Assembly (NCBI GenBank): GCA_050182275.1
Contig: JBFXCK010000004.1
Span: forward strand, 1 to 64,000
Length of the DNA stretch: 64,000 nt
Source: JBFXCK01 sp050182275
GTDB taxonomy: Bacteria > Pseudomonadota > Alphaproteobacteria > SHNJ01
Reading direction: 5' to 3'
Shown: one piece after another, positions 1 through 8,471 of the stretch
How positions within the stretch are numbered: position 1 is the first letter of the stretch
Layout of the letters: every line of letters begins with the position of its first letter
Position numbers and translations under genes: made by a program
Notes under the pieces: generated by a model
Databases searched by the model: none
What the model was told of the DNA's origin: nothing
What the model saw: the letters and a program-made list of their open reading frames with translations, nothing else

Positions 1-671
1 ATACCGGCTTTATAGCTATCAAGCAGCTGTTGCAATCTCTCCCGCGCTTGGCTGGCCAATTCCGCCCGGCCCGATAATACGGCAACATCGAAATTTTGCT
101 GGCCCACCAACTCGCGCATCACGCTTTCGGCGGTGGTGCGGATCATGGCATCGGCGCTGCGGATATTAAAAAGGAAAGCGACCGGGTCCTTTACCTGCCA
201 TTGCACACGGAATTGCATATGCAAAATATTCTGATCGGCGGTCAACATTTGGCTTTCCGCCGCCACATCGGCCGGAATAGTGCGCCCCTGCGCCTCGCCG
301 GTGCGAAAGCCGATATCGATGCGGTTGATGCTGCTGACATTGGGGGTAAGCACGGTTTCAACCGGCCAGGGCAAATGCATGTGTAAGCCGGGCGGCGTGG
401 TGCGGTTATATTCGCCAAAGCGCAAAACTACGCCCATTTCAGCCGGCTCCACCCGGTATACGCCCGATAACAGCCATAGGCCAACCAGCGCCAAAACCGC
501 AAAACCATAGACCGAGGGGTTATTGGCCCCGCCAGGAAAACGGTTTTTAAACCAGTCGCCTCCTCCCCATTGCTCTCTGCTGGAAGGGCCGGATTGCTGG
601 CTTTTTTGGCGCGGACGGGGGGCATCGTCGTCAGGCTGGCCCCAAGGGCCGCCATTGTTATTCCATGTCAT
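1..671 (-). CDS. hflK: HflK, membrane protease modulator (N-terminal part)
   Basis: Open at the window edge: about 223 residues from the ATG at 671, C-terminus missing. A hydrophilic Gly/Pro/Gln-rich cytosolic leader (residues about 1-50) is followed by one transmembrane segment (about 52-74, reading VYGFAVLALVGLWLL) and the start of an SPFH/band-7 domain (VEPAEMGVVLRFGEY, then PGLHMHLPWP). This is the layout of HflK, which with HflC forms the large membrane cage that modulates FtsH; hflC would be expected just beyond position 1. It is transcribed divergently from mrp. HflK is preferred over HflC because of the long Gly-rich leader before the membrane segment. Confidence 0.9.
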   Translation of the reverse strand, partial: MTWNNNGGPWGQPDDDAPRPRQKSQQSGPSSREQWGGGDWFKNRFPGGANNPSVYGFAVLALVGLWLLSGVYRVEPAEMGVVLRFGEYNRTTPPGLHMHLPWPVETVLTPNVSSINRIDIGFRTGEAQGRTIPADVAAESQMLTADQNILHMQFRVQWQVKDPVAFLFNIRSADAMIRTTAESVMRELVGQQNFDVAVLSGRAELASQARERLQQLLDSYKAG

Positions 672-806
672 CGCTTTTTCCCGTATCTTGGGGTGAAAAA
701 TCAGTGGTTTTTATATGGCTCTACTCCGATATATAAGGGGATTCGGCAAACGGTCAATCAAAACCGGACAAATTCTTGATAATTAAAGCAATAGATGAAG
801 GATTGC

Positions 807-1874
807 ATGGTAATGAAAGAGATAATTACGGAAAAATTGCGCCAAATCCATTTACCGGAAACGGATATCAACATTATTGAAGCGGGTTTAGTTAAAAGTG
901 TTGAAATTAAAGACAAGCTTTTAACTGTGATTCTGGAAATCCGCGAACAGCTGAAAAATAGCGCAATCGGTCTTCAAGCGGCAATTGAAGCGGCTCTTCA
1001 AAATTTACCGGGGATCGAAACGGTGCGTGTAATTCTTACCTCTCACCGCGCGCCCGCAGCAGCAGCGCCGGTCAAATTAGATATTCCCGGCATTCAAAAA
1101 ATTATCGTGGTTGCTTCCGGCAAAGGGGGGGTTGGCAAATCGACCGTGGCGGTGAATTTAGCGCTGGCCTTATCAAAACAAAATTTGAAAGTGGGGCTAT
1201 TGGATGCCGATATTTACGGCCCCTCGGCGCCGCGCCTTCTGGGTTTAAAAGGCCGCCCTGAAATCAAAGACAAAAAGATTATTCCCTTCACCCAATACGG
1301 CATCAAAGCGATGTCGATGGGATTTTTGGTGGAAGAAGAAGCCCCCACCATTTGGCGCGGGCCGATGGTGATGGGCGCGATTCAGCAATTATTGCAAGAC
1401 GTGGCGTGGGGCGAACTGGATATTTTGGTGATCGACATGCCCCCCGGCACCGGCGATGCGCAGCTGACCATTTCCCAGCGCGTGCCGGTGGCTGGCGCCG
1501 TTATTGTTTCAACGCCGCAAGACATCGCCCTGATCGACGCCCGCAAAGGGCTTAAAATGTTCGAGCGTGTGCAAGTGCCGATTTTAGGCATTGTCGAGAA
1601 TATGAGCTATTTCACCTGCCCCGCTTGCGATACACGCCATGATATTTTCGGCCATGGCGGCGCCCGCGAAGAAGCCAAGCGATTAAACGTTCCTTTCCTT
1701 GGCGGAATTCCTTTGCAAATCGCCATCCGTCAAACCAGTGACGAAGGAAAACCGATTGTTATAAGCAATCCTCAAAGCGCCGAGGCTAAAACTTTTTATG
1801 ATGTGGCGGAAAAGGTTTTAGAAAATCTAAAGGCAGCCGGCCGCCCCGCCCCTAAAATTGCGGTTCAGAATTAA
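807..1874 (+). CDS. mrp: Mrp/ApbC-family Fe-S cluster carrier P-loop ATPase
   Basis: N-terminal MIP18/DUF59-like domain (about residues 1-80), then a ParA/MinD-type P-loop domain with the deviant Walker A GKGGVGKST and a later CPAC pair of the kind that binds the bridging Fe-S cluster. The family carries [4Fe-4S] clusters to apoproteins in the cytosol. In-frame ATGs lie at 795, 807 and 813. The Shine-Dalgarno-like GAAGGA at 797-802 lies inside the longest version, so 807 or 813 is the likely start. Its stop interleaves by four bases with the convergent dehydratase gene. Confidence 0.93.
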   Translation: MVMKEIITEKLRQIHLPETDINIIEAGLVKSVEIKDKLLTVILEIREQLKNSAIGLQAAIEAALQNLPGIETVRVILTSHRAPAAAAPVKLDIPGIQKIIVVASGKGGVGKSTVAVNLALALSKQNLKVGLLDADIYGPSAPRLLGLKGRPEIKDKKIIPFTQYGIKAMSMGFLVEEEAPTIWRGPMVMGAIQQLLQDVAWGELDILVIDMPPGTGDAQLTISQRVPVAGAVIVSTPQDIALIDARKGLKMFERVQVPILGIVENMSYFTCPACDTRHDIFGHGGAREEAKRLNVPFLGGIPLQIAIRQTSDEGKPIVISNPQSAEAKTFYDVAEKVLENLKAAGRPAPKIAVQN

Positions 1875-2821
1875 TTAATTCCATCCACGCCTGCGCCACA
1901 AATAAGCGCGCAAATTTTGGCGCTTGGCTTGGCTTTAATGCGGTTTTGCATTAACGCCGCGATGCTGGCTGCCCCCGCCAATTCGGCGGCGATGCCATAT
2001 TCGAACCACAGCCATTTGGCGGCAGTTTGCATTTCTTTGTCGCTGACCAGCACAATGTCATCGACATATTTTTCAACCAAATCATAATTGATTTTATAGG
2101 TTTGGCTCATCGCCAGCGTGCCGGCTTTGGTATTGATGCTGGCAAGGCGCACCGGCTTGCCCGCTTGCAGCGCTTTATAAAGCGTCGGCGCGCCGGCGGG
2201 TTCAACGCCGATGATTTTGATATTTTTATTGATTGCCTTGGCCGCCACCGAAATTCCGCCGATCAAACCGCCGCCGCCAATCGCGATCACCAATATATCG
2301 GCATCGGGCAATTGCTGCATGATTTCAATGCCAAGCGTGCCTTGGCCGGTAATTACATCGGGCGAAGCGAAGGTGTGAACAAAGGGGATGTTCTTGGCTT
2401 TGGCGGTTTTTAAAGCGTGCTTCAACGCATAATGAAAAATCTTGCCATGAATAATGACGTCCCCGCCCCATTCTTCCATCATGCGGCGTTTAGCGGGGTG
2501 AATATTTTCCGGCACATAAACCGTGGCCTTGGCGCCCAAGCGTTTCGCGGCATAGGCCACCGCAATGCCATGATTGCCGCCCGAAGCCGTAATCAAGCCG
2601 CGCTTGCGCCCCTTTGGGCCCAAAGCTAATATCTTATTCAAAGCGCCGCGTACTTTGAACGAACCGGTGACTTGCATATTTTCCAATTTCAGAAAAACAT
2701 TTTTATAATCGCCGAGCGGTTTTTTTAATTGTTCGACCCCCATCAGCGGCGTGGTGCGGATATAGGGCTCCACGCAATAATAAGCTTCGAAAATTTCTTT
2801 TAATGTGATGGGTTTGGCCAT
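1871..2821 (-). CDS. PLP-dependent threonine/serine dehydratase (fold type II)
   Basis: About 316 residues. The PLP lysine motif GSFKVRGA, the phosphate/substrate loop SGGNHG and the glycine loop GGGGLIGG are all present, typical of threonine ammonia-lyase (threonine to 2-oxobutyrate and ammonia) and of serine racemase/dehydratase relatives. There is no C-terminal ACT regulatory domain, so it resembles catabolic TdcB rather than long biosynthetic IlvA; the exact substrate cannot be told. I take the ATG at 2821 because an AAGGG sits about 8 bases upstream and the longer frame runs into folA. It lies 11 bases downstream of folA and is probably co-transcribed with thyA-folA. Confidence 0.88.
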   Translation of the reverse strand: MAKPITLKEIFEAYYCVEPYIRTTPLMGVEQLKKPLGDYKNVFLKLENMQVTGSFKVRGALNKILALGPKGRKRGLITASGGNHGIAVAYAAKRLGAKATVYVPENIHPAKRRMMEEWGGDVIIHGKIFHYALKHALKTAKAKNIPFVHTFASPDVITGQGTLGIEIMQQLPDADILVIAIGGGGLIGGISVAAKAINKNIKIIGVEPAGAPTLYKALQAGKPVRLASINTKAGTLAMSQTYKINYDLVEKYVDDIVLVSDKEMQTAAKWLWFEYGIAAELAGAASIAALMQNRIKAKPSAKICALICGAGVDGIN

Positions 2822-2832
2822 GGGGCTAACCC

Positions 2833-3324
2833 TTAGCGCCGCGTGTAAACTTCGACCGTGAACGGAATTGTGGCATCGGGATAAGGAGTGCTTTCCTGTA
2901 AAACAAAATCTTTCGCATCCCACGCGGGGAAATAGGTATCGCCATCAACATCCAAGTCAACGCGGGATAATATCATTTTGTCTATCATGGGCAGCGCCTG
3001 GCGGTAAATATCGCCCCCGCCGACAATGCAAATTTCATCCCCCCCCTGCTGCTTGGCCGCCGCAAGGCCGATATGAATGGCTTCTTCCAAGGAAGAGGCC
3101 TTTTCAACGCCTTGCGGCATATCCAGGTGATGGCGGCTGATGACGATATTGGTGCGTTTGGGAAGAGGCCGGCCCAAGGATTGGAAAGTCTTTCGTCCCA
3201 TAATCACCGGTTTGCCCAAAGTCGCCGCCTTGAAATGCTTTAAATCTTCCGGCAAATGCCAGGGCAATTGATTGCCCTTGCCCATTACGCCATTTTTGGC
3301 GATGGCCGCGATTAAAGTAATCAT
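2833..3324 (-). CDS. folA: Dihydrofolate reductase
   Basis: 163 residues from ATG 3324 (MITLIAAIAKNGVMGKGN), the usual DHFR length. Visible features are the N-terminal strand plus Met20-type loop (GNQLPWHLPEDLKHFK), the NADPH-binding VIMGRKTFQSLGRPLP, and IVGGGDIYRQALP. It reduces dihydrofolate to tetrahydrofolate, regenerating the cofactor that thymidylate synthase oxidises. The start overlaps the thyA stop as ATGA, so the two are translationally coupled. A longer frame to 3357 lies inside thyA and lacks homology to the family, so it was discarded. Confidence 0.96.
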   Translation of the reverse strand: MITLIAAIAKNGVMGKGNQLPWHLPEDLKHFKAATLGKPVIMGRKTFQSLGRPLPKRTNIVISRHHLDMPQGVEKASSLEEAIHIGLAAAKQQGGDEICIVGGGDIYRQALPMIDKMILSRVDLDVDGDTYFPAWDAKDFVLQESTPYPDATIPFTVEVYTRR

Positions 3325-4115
3325 ACCGCGATCGGCGCCGAAATAGCAGGATGGCACTGGTAATTCATCAGCTCGAAATCGTCGAACTTAAAGCCGAAAA
3401 TATCTTTGACCGCCGGATTGATTTTCATGGTGGGCAAAGGATAAGGTTCGCGCATTAATTGGGTGCGGGCTTGCTCGAAATGATTCATATATAAATGCGC
3501 ATCGCCAAAACTATGCACAAAATCGCCCGGCTTTAAATCGCACACTTGCGCCATCATCATCGTCAGCAAGGCATAGGAAGCGATATTGAACGGCACGCCC
3601 AGGAACACATCGGCGCTGCGTTGATAAAGCTGGCAAGAAAGCCTGCCGTCGGCAACATAAAATTGAAACAGGCAGTGACAAGGCGGCAATTTCATTTTTT
3701 CAATTTCCGCCACATTCCAGGCATTGACGATCAAGCGCCGGGAATTGGGGTCTTTTTTAATCATTTCCACCAATTTGCCGATTTGATCATGGGTGACGCC
3801 ATCAGCCCCCTGCCAGGAGCGCCATTGCTGGCCATAGACGGGGCCTAGATTGCCGCGCTCATCGGCCCATTCATCCCAAATCGTGACTTTGTTGTCGCGC
3901 AGATATTGGATGTTGGTATCGCCCTTCAAAAACCATAACAGCTCGTGAATGATAGAGCGCAAATGAACTTTTTTGGTGGTCAGCAGCGGAAAGCCTTCGG
4001 CCAAATTAAAGCGCATTTGATACCCGAAAATACTGCGCGTACCGGTGCCGGTGCGATCCCCGCGGTTAGTTCCTTTATCAAGAATATGGCGTAAGAGATT
4101 TTGATATTGCTGCAT
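3321..4115 (-). CDS. thyA: Thymidylate synthase
   Basis: 264 residues, the same length as the Escherichia coli enzyme. The catalytic Cys146 lies in LPPCHCLFQFYV, and the dUMP-phosphate arginines lie in DRTGTGT and SRRLIVNAWN. It methylates dUMP to dTMP using methylene-tetrahydrofolate and releases dihydrofolate for FolA, which is encoded immediately downstream with a 4-base overlap. It starts about 120 bases from the divergent tmRNA gene. Confidence 0.97.
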   Translation of the reverse strand: MQQYQNLLRHILDKGTNRGDRTGTGTRSIFGYQMRFNLAEGFPLLTTKKVHLRSIIHELLWFLKGDTNIQYLRDNKVTIWDEWADERGNLGPVYGQQWRSWQGADGVTHDQIGKLVEMIKKDPNSRRLIVNAWNVAEIEKMKLPPCHCLFQFYVADGRLSCQLYQRSADVFLGVPFNIASYALLTMMMAQVCDLKPGDFVHSFGDAHLYMNHFEQARTQLMREPYPLPTMKINPAVKDIFGFKFDDFELMNYQCHPAISAPIAV

Positions 4116-4233
4116 GGGTACCCCCTTCTCTTTCTATCGCGCTTCCAGGGCTTTGGCTAGGGCCGCAATTGGCCTTAATTTACAAGGATTTGCGGCATTA
4201 ATGGATTTTTCCCCAATTTGTTACTATATTGGA
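4116..4233. other. Intergenic region between thyA and ssrA
   Basis: Divergent spacer that should carry the promoters of thyA (minus) and ssrA (plus). A TACTAT at 4222-4227, just ahead of the start of the tmRNA sequence, could be the ssrA -10 element, but I could not find a convincing -35 at normal spacing. The open frames seen here have no family resemblance. Confidence 0.4.
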
Positions 4234-4561
4234 AGTGCCGGGCAACCGGCTATGGTGATAAACGTCCTATGGAATAAGCGTTTTGGACCCGGGGGCAGTA
4301 CCCGGCGGCTCCACCACTCTACGCCTTCGGCTTCGGGTGGCTTACGCCAGTAAGACACATGAAGTCGATTAAGCTAGCTTGATTATGGGGCCGAATAGGC
4401 TCGACAGGCGCAGTAAAGATAGTACTTTTACCCGGCATTGTACCGCCGTTATCGGGCTAACTCAAAAGTGCCAACGATAACATCGTAGCACCTGTCGCTT
4501 TAGCTGCTTAATTGTAGCTGAATGACGCGGTTTTGGGCGGTGTACCGGGCAACAGAAACAC
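4234..4561 (+). ncRNA. ssrA: tmRNA, circularly permuted two-piece form
   Basis: The tRNA-like 3' half comes first: GGACCCGGGGGCAGTACCCG (T-arm) runs into CGGCTCCACCA, ending at 4316. An intervening segment follows (4317-4386). The 5' acceptor half then begins at 4387 with GGGGCCGAATAGGCTCGACA, whose GGGGCCG pairs with CGGCTCC of the first piece. The tag reading frame runs from GCC at 4470 to TAA at 4509-4511 and encodes ANDNIVAPVALAA, with the resume context and terminal LAA typical of ssrA tags. The permuted order is the alphaproteobacterial (Caulobacter-type) arrangement: the precursor is cut into an acceptor RNA and a coding RNA. The outer ends are approximate. Confidence 0.95.
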
Positions 4562-4586
4562 CGCCCGCTTTATTTTAAAGCGGGCG
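4562..4586 (+). terminator. Hairpin at the 3' end of ssrA
   Basis: Perfect 11-bp stem CGCCCGCTTTA / TAAAGCGGGCG around a TTT loop. It directly follows the tmRNA coding piece. No run of T follows, so it may act as a processing or stability hairpin rather than a classical intrinsic terminator. Confidence 0.55.
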
Positions 4587-4690
4587 CAAAAGCCAAAGAA
4601 TCTCCCCTATTCTTTCTGACTCCCTTTTCATAACTTCCATATTCTAATTTCCCCTTCCCAAAACTATTGCGGGCGTGCTACCAAGTTTTA

Positions 4691-5188
4691 ATGACGCCTC
4701 CGGAAGAACTGGAATATGAAAAGCTGGTCGAAGACGCATTGCGCGGCGTTGTGCGCGCGGCGTTGCGCCAAGTCGCCAAGCACGGCTTGCCGGGCGCGCA
4801 TCATTTTTATCTAACTTTCCGTACCGATTTTGACGGCGTTAAATTGCCCGATTATTTGCGCCAAAAATATCCGGGTGAAATGACCATCGTTTTGCAGCAT
4901 CAATTTTATGATTTGGAAGTGGTCGAGGAATATTTCGAAGTCACCTTAAGTTTCAATAGCGCGCCTGAACGCCTGCATATTCCCTTTGCCGCCATCACCG
5001 GCTTTGCCGACCCGGCGGTCAAATTCGGCCTGCAATTCCACTCCCCCGAAGGTTTCGAGGAAATGGAAGATGATATACCCGAAGGCGAAGATCTGCCGCC
5101 GCTTACTAAAGAAGGCAAAGCCGCCAAAGACGCCGCCAAGGGCGATGGCAACAACGTTGTGACATTGGATCAATTTCGCAAGAAATAA
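4691..5188 (+). CDS. sspB: SspB-like ClpXP adaptor
   Basis: 165 residues from ATG 4691. The N-terminal SspB fold (residues about 5-125; YEKLVEDALRGVVRAALRQV, HHFYLTFRTDFDGV, HIPFAAITGFADP) binds the ssrA tag. A long acidic flexible linker follows, ending in a hydrophobic tail VVTLDQFRKK that matches the ClpX-binding tail of SspB proteins. It delivers tmRNA-tagged, stalled products to ClpXP. It lies just downstream of ssrA on the same strand. An upstream in-frame TTG at 4667 is possible, but neither start has a clear Shine-Dalgarno. Its stop abuts the next gene (TAAATG). Confidence 0.92.
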   Translation: MTPPEELEYEKLVEDALRGVVRAALRQVAKHGLPGAHHFYLTFRTDFDGVKLPDYLRQKYPGEMTIVLQHQFYDLEVVEEYFEVTLSFNSAPERLHIPFAAITGFADPAVKFGLQFHSPEGFEEMEDDIPEGEDLPPLTKEGKAAKDAAKGDGNNVVTLDQFRKK

Positions 5189-6109
5189 ATGGCCTATACC
5201 CATACCGCCGTTAAAACCCCCGAACAATTCACCGCCGCGCAAGATTGGAATGCCTATACCGAGGATGATCATGGGGTGTGGAAATTCCTTTACGAGCGTC
5301 AAACCAAACTGGTGGCGATGCGCGCCTGCGCCGAATATTTAGACGGCGTTAAGCAACTGCAACTATCGCCCGACCGCCTGCCCGATTACCGCCGTTTGAA
5401 CGATTTTATGTATAAAAGCACGGGCTGGCAAATTGCGGTGGTGCCCTGCTTTATTCCGCCGGAATTATTCTTTGAATTATTGGCAAAGCGCCATTTCCCC
5501 GCCACCGCCTGGATTAGAAGCAAAGATAATCTCGATTATCTGCCCGAACCCGACATGTTCCATGATGTCTTCGGCCATATGCCGATGCTGATGGATCCGG
5601 TTTACAGCGATTATGTGCATGAATATGGCAAGGCCGCAGTGCGCGAGGTGGCCTCGGGCCATATGGCCGAATTGCAGCGGATTTATTGGTTTACGATTGA
5701 ATTCGGCCTGATTAATTCCGCGACCGGCCCTAAAATTTATGGCTCAGGCATTCTTTCTTCCAAGGGCGAATCGGTATATTGCCTGGATGACCCCACTTCC
5801 CACCAAATCCGCTTTAATTTAAAGCGCGTCATGCGCACGACCTACCGGATTGATGAATATCAAAAAACCTATTTCGTGATCGACAGTTTCAAACAATTAT
5901 TTGACGACACAATGGCCGATTTCAAGCCGATTTATGCCGAACTAAAAAACAAACCCACCATCCCCTGGACTGAAATCGACAAGGATGATGAAATCATCCG
6001 CCGTGGCACTTGCGAGGGTGAACCCGATACTACCCAAGAAGACCCGACTCTTCTCATGGAACGCCTGAATCAAACCAGGAAAGAGCGGGAAAAGAAATCT
6101 TCTTCCTAA
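5189..6109 (+). CDS. phhA: Phenylalanine 4-monooxygenase
   Basis: 306 residues. The non-haem iron ligands of aromatic amino-acid hydroxylases are visible: His125 and His130 in FHDVFGHMPML, and Glu171 in WFTIEFGLI. The enzyme hydroxylates phenylalanine to tyrosine using a pterin cofactor and O2. It lacks the N-terminal ACT domain of animal enzymes, as usual in bacteria. The C-terminal tail (about 265-306) is charged and probably disordered. It starts at the base after the sspB stop, so it is probably read from the same mRNA. No pterin carbinolamine dehydratase gene is next to it in this window. Confidence 0.95.
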   Translation: MAYTHTAVKTPEQFTAAQDWNAYTEDDHGVWKFLYERQTKLVAMRACAEYLDGVKQLQLSPDRLPDYRRLNDFMYKSTGWQIAVVPCFIPPELFFELLAKRHFPATAWIRSKDNLDYLPEPDMFHDVFGHMPMLMDPVYSDYVHEYGKAAVREVASGHMAELQRIYWFTIEFGLINSATGPKIYGSGILSSKGESVYCLDDPTSHQIRFNLKRVMRTTYRIDEYQKTYFVIDSFKQLFDDTMADFKPIYAELKNKPTIPWTEIDKDDEIIRRGTCEGEPDTTQEDPTLLMERLNQTRKEREKKSSS

Positions 6110-6130
6110 AATTGATAAAAGGAAATCGTT

Positions 6131-7540
6131 ATGACCCAATCCGCCAAAAAATCCAGCGCAACGCGCATTGAAACCGACACTATGGGCGAAGTCGCCGTGC
6201 CTCTTGATGCCTATTGGGGCGCGCAAACCGAGCGCAGCCTTGGCAATTTCAAAATCGGCGGCGAACGCATGCCCGAACCCTTGATCCGCGCTTTGGGCAT
6301 TCAGAAAAAAGCATCAGCGCTTACCAATAAAGCCAATGGCAGTTTGGATGCCAAATTGGCCGATGCCATTATCCAGGCCGCCGATGAAGTGATTGAAGGC
6401 AAATTGATGGAGCATTTTCCGCTGGTGGTTTGGCAAACCGGCTCGGGCACGCAAACCAATATGAATGCGAATGAAGTGATTGCCGGGCGCGCCAATGAAA
6501 TTTTATCGGGCACGAAGGGCGGTAAAAAGCCGGTGCATCCGAATGACCATGTAAACAAGGCGCAATCATCGAATGATTCTTTCCCGACCGCCATGCATAT
6601 CGCGGCGGTCGAGCAAATTCATCACCGCCTATTGCCTGCCCTAAAACATTTGCATAAAGCGCTTAATGCCAAGGCCAAGGAATTTAAGGATATTATCAAA
6701 ATCGGCCGCACCCATTTAATGGATGCAACGCCCCTAACTTTAGGCCAGGAATTCGGCGGTTATGCCAAGCAGATTGAACTGGGTATCGCCCGTGTCGAGG
6801 CCTGTTTGCCGCGGCTTTATCCCTTGGCCCAGGGCGGCACGGCCGTTGGCACCGGCTTGAATGCGCCCAAAGGCTTTGCCGAAAAATTCGCAAGCGAGGT
6901 CGCCAAAATTACCAAGCTTCCCTTCATCAGCGCCGATAATAAGTTCGAGGCTCTGGCCAGTCATGATGCGTTGGTTGAAACTTCCGGCGCTTTGAATGTG
7001 CTGGCCGCTTCGCTCATGAAAATCGCCAATGACATCCGTTTCATGGGCTCCGGCCCCCGCTGCGGTTTTGGCGAATTGCATTTGCCGGAAAATGAACCAG
7101 GCTCCAGCATCATGCCAGGCAAGGTTAACCCCACTCAATCCGAAGCCATGACCATGGTCTGCGCCCAAGTGATGGGCAACAATATGGCCGTCAGCGTGGC
7201 GGGCAGCCAAGGGCATTTTGAATTGAACGTGTTCAAGCCCGTGATGATTTTTAACGTGCTGAATTCAATTAAACTCTTGGCCGATGCCTGCAATTCCTTC
7301 ACCGATAATTGCGTGGTGGGAATCGAGGCCAATGAAGCCCGCATTGATGAATTGCTTTATAAATCTTTGATGCTGGTAACGGCCCTTAACCCGCATATCG
7401 GTTACGACAATGCCGCCAAAGTCGCCAAAACCGCCTTGGCTGAAAACATTACTTTGAAAGAAGCCGCGATTAAATTAAAGCTTCTTACCGCCGAGCAGTT
7501 TGATCAATGGGTCAAGCCGAAGGATATGCTGGGGGATTAG
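6131..7540 (+). CDS. fumC: Fumarate hydratase, class II
   Basis: 469 residues, the normal FumC length. Signatures: SGTQTNMNANEV, the HPNDHVNKAQSSND active-site stretch, and the superfamily signature GSSIMPGKVNPTQSE. It hydrates fumarate to malate in the TCA cycle as an iron-independent homotetramer. An AAAGGAAA lies about 8 bases before ATG 6131. The TAG stop interleaves by four bases with the stop of the convergent binding-protein gene. Confidence 0.96.
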   Translation: MTQSAKKSSATRIETDTMGEVAVPLDAYWGAQTERSLGNFKIGGERMPEPLIRALGIQKKASALTNKANGSLDAKLADAIIQAADEVIEGKLMEHFPLVVWQTGSGTQTNMNANEVIAGRANEILSGTKGGKKPVHPNDHVNKAQSSNDSFPTAMHIAAVEQIHHRLLPALKHLHKALNAKAKEFKDIIKIGRTHLMDATPLTLGQEFGGYAKQIELGIARVEACLPRLYPLAQGGTAVGTGLNAPKGFAEKFASEVAKITKLPFISADNKFEALASHDALVETSGALNVLAASLMKIANDIRFMGSGPRCGFGELHLPENEPGSSIMPGKVNPTQSEAMTMVCAQVMGNNMAVSVAGSQGHFELNVFKPVMIFNVLNSIKLLADACNSFTDNCVVGIEANEARIDELLYKSLMLVTALNPHIGYDNAAKVAKTALAENITLKEAAIKLKLLTAEQFDQWVKPKDMLGD

Positions 7541-8421
7541 GAATTCGGCGCCCGGTATAATTTCGCCGGCAAGTAAATATCCTGCTCACTAACGCCATAT
7601 TTGCGCAAAAGCTTTTGAATAAAGCCGGTATTGTAAAGTTCTTGCCCTGATTTATTCATCATCTGCAAGAATTTATCCTCGCCCATTTTAATGGCAAAGC
7701 TGGCGCCGACAATAATATAAGGTTCCTTTGCCGCTACTTCTTTTAAGCTGCCGGGGTTATTTTTAATAAAATCTTGGCCGCTTTGCGGATCCATAAAGCA
7801 AATATCGGCCTTTTTAGTCGCCACATTCATCATTATCTGCACGGGCCCTTGCATCGAAGTTATTTCCAAAACTTTGGCCTTGGGAAAAGTACGCCGGGCG
7901 ATGATACCGCTTAGCTCGCCCTCCATGGTTGAAATTGTTACGTCTGGCGAATCAATCGCCGCCAAATTACCATCAAATCGAGAATCGCCGGCGCGGGAAT
8001 AGGCGCGGAATTCAGCATAAACGATTGGATCAGTGAAATAAGCCTGGGCAATGCGCTGCGAAGCCGCCGTAATCGGCCCGCAAATAACATCCACCCGTCC
8101 CGTATCAAGCGCCGCCGCAAAATCGGCAAGGCCAATTTCTTCTTTCCATTCCACCCTTAAATTAAGCCCCTTGGCGAGCTGTTCTATGTAATCAGGGACA
8201 ACGCCCGACATGATGCCGGTATTGGGATCTTTCATCAAAAAAGGCGGCCATAAAAAATAGCCGCAGCGAATAACGCCGCTTTTCTTGATACGCTCATAAG
8301 TGGGCTCGGCAGCAAGGGATAAGGCAGGTGCGCGCGGCGGCGCCATAAAGCGATTGACCGCCATACTTACGATTAAAGCGATAATAATGGTGGAAATGAT
8401 TGAAACAAAACTGGTTTTCAT
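7537..8421 (-). CDS. Periplasmic solute-binding protein, amino-acid type (SBP_bac_3 family)
   Basis: 294 residues from ATG 8421, chosen because AGAAGG lies 6 bases upstream; a TTG further up is less likely. An N-terminal hydrophobic segment (about 4-24) is a signal peptide or membrane anchor, followed by an Ala/Pro linker. The two-lobe binding fold then starts at YERIKKSGVIRCGYFLWPPFL and includes NTGIMSGVVPDYIEQLAKGL, as in polar amino-acid binding proteins. No ABC permease or ATPase gene is adjacent, so transport partners must be elsewhere, or the protein has a sensory role. The ligand cannot be read from the sequence. Confidence 0.8.
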   Translation of the reverse strand: MKTSFVSIISTIIIALIVSMAVNRFMAPPRAPALSLAAEPTYERIKKSGVIRCGYFLWPPFLMKDPNTGIMSGVVPDYIEQLAKGLNLRVEWKEEIGLADFAAALDTGRVDVICGPITAASQRIAQAYFTDPIVYAEFRAYSRAGDSRFDGNLAAIDSPDVTISTMEGELSGIIARRTFPKAKVLEITSMQGPVQIMMNVATKKADICFMDPQSGQDFIKNNPGSLKEVAAKEPYIIVGASFAIKMGEDKFLQMMNKSGQELYNTGFIQKLLRKYGVSEQDIYLPAKLYRAPNS

Positions 8422-8471
8422 ATCCGCCTTCTGCAAGAAGGTGGCAACCTACCATAATCAATAGAACCTGT

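Noticed and set aside
1352..1591. Open frames in alternate phases inside mrp and many other genes
   Set aside because: They are antisense or shifted shadows of strong genes, with biased composition, no ribosome-binding sites and no family resemblance.
4114..4353. 79-codon frame over the start of ssrA
   Set aside because: It runs through the tmRNA acceptor piece and intervening segment; the RNA structure explains the sequence.
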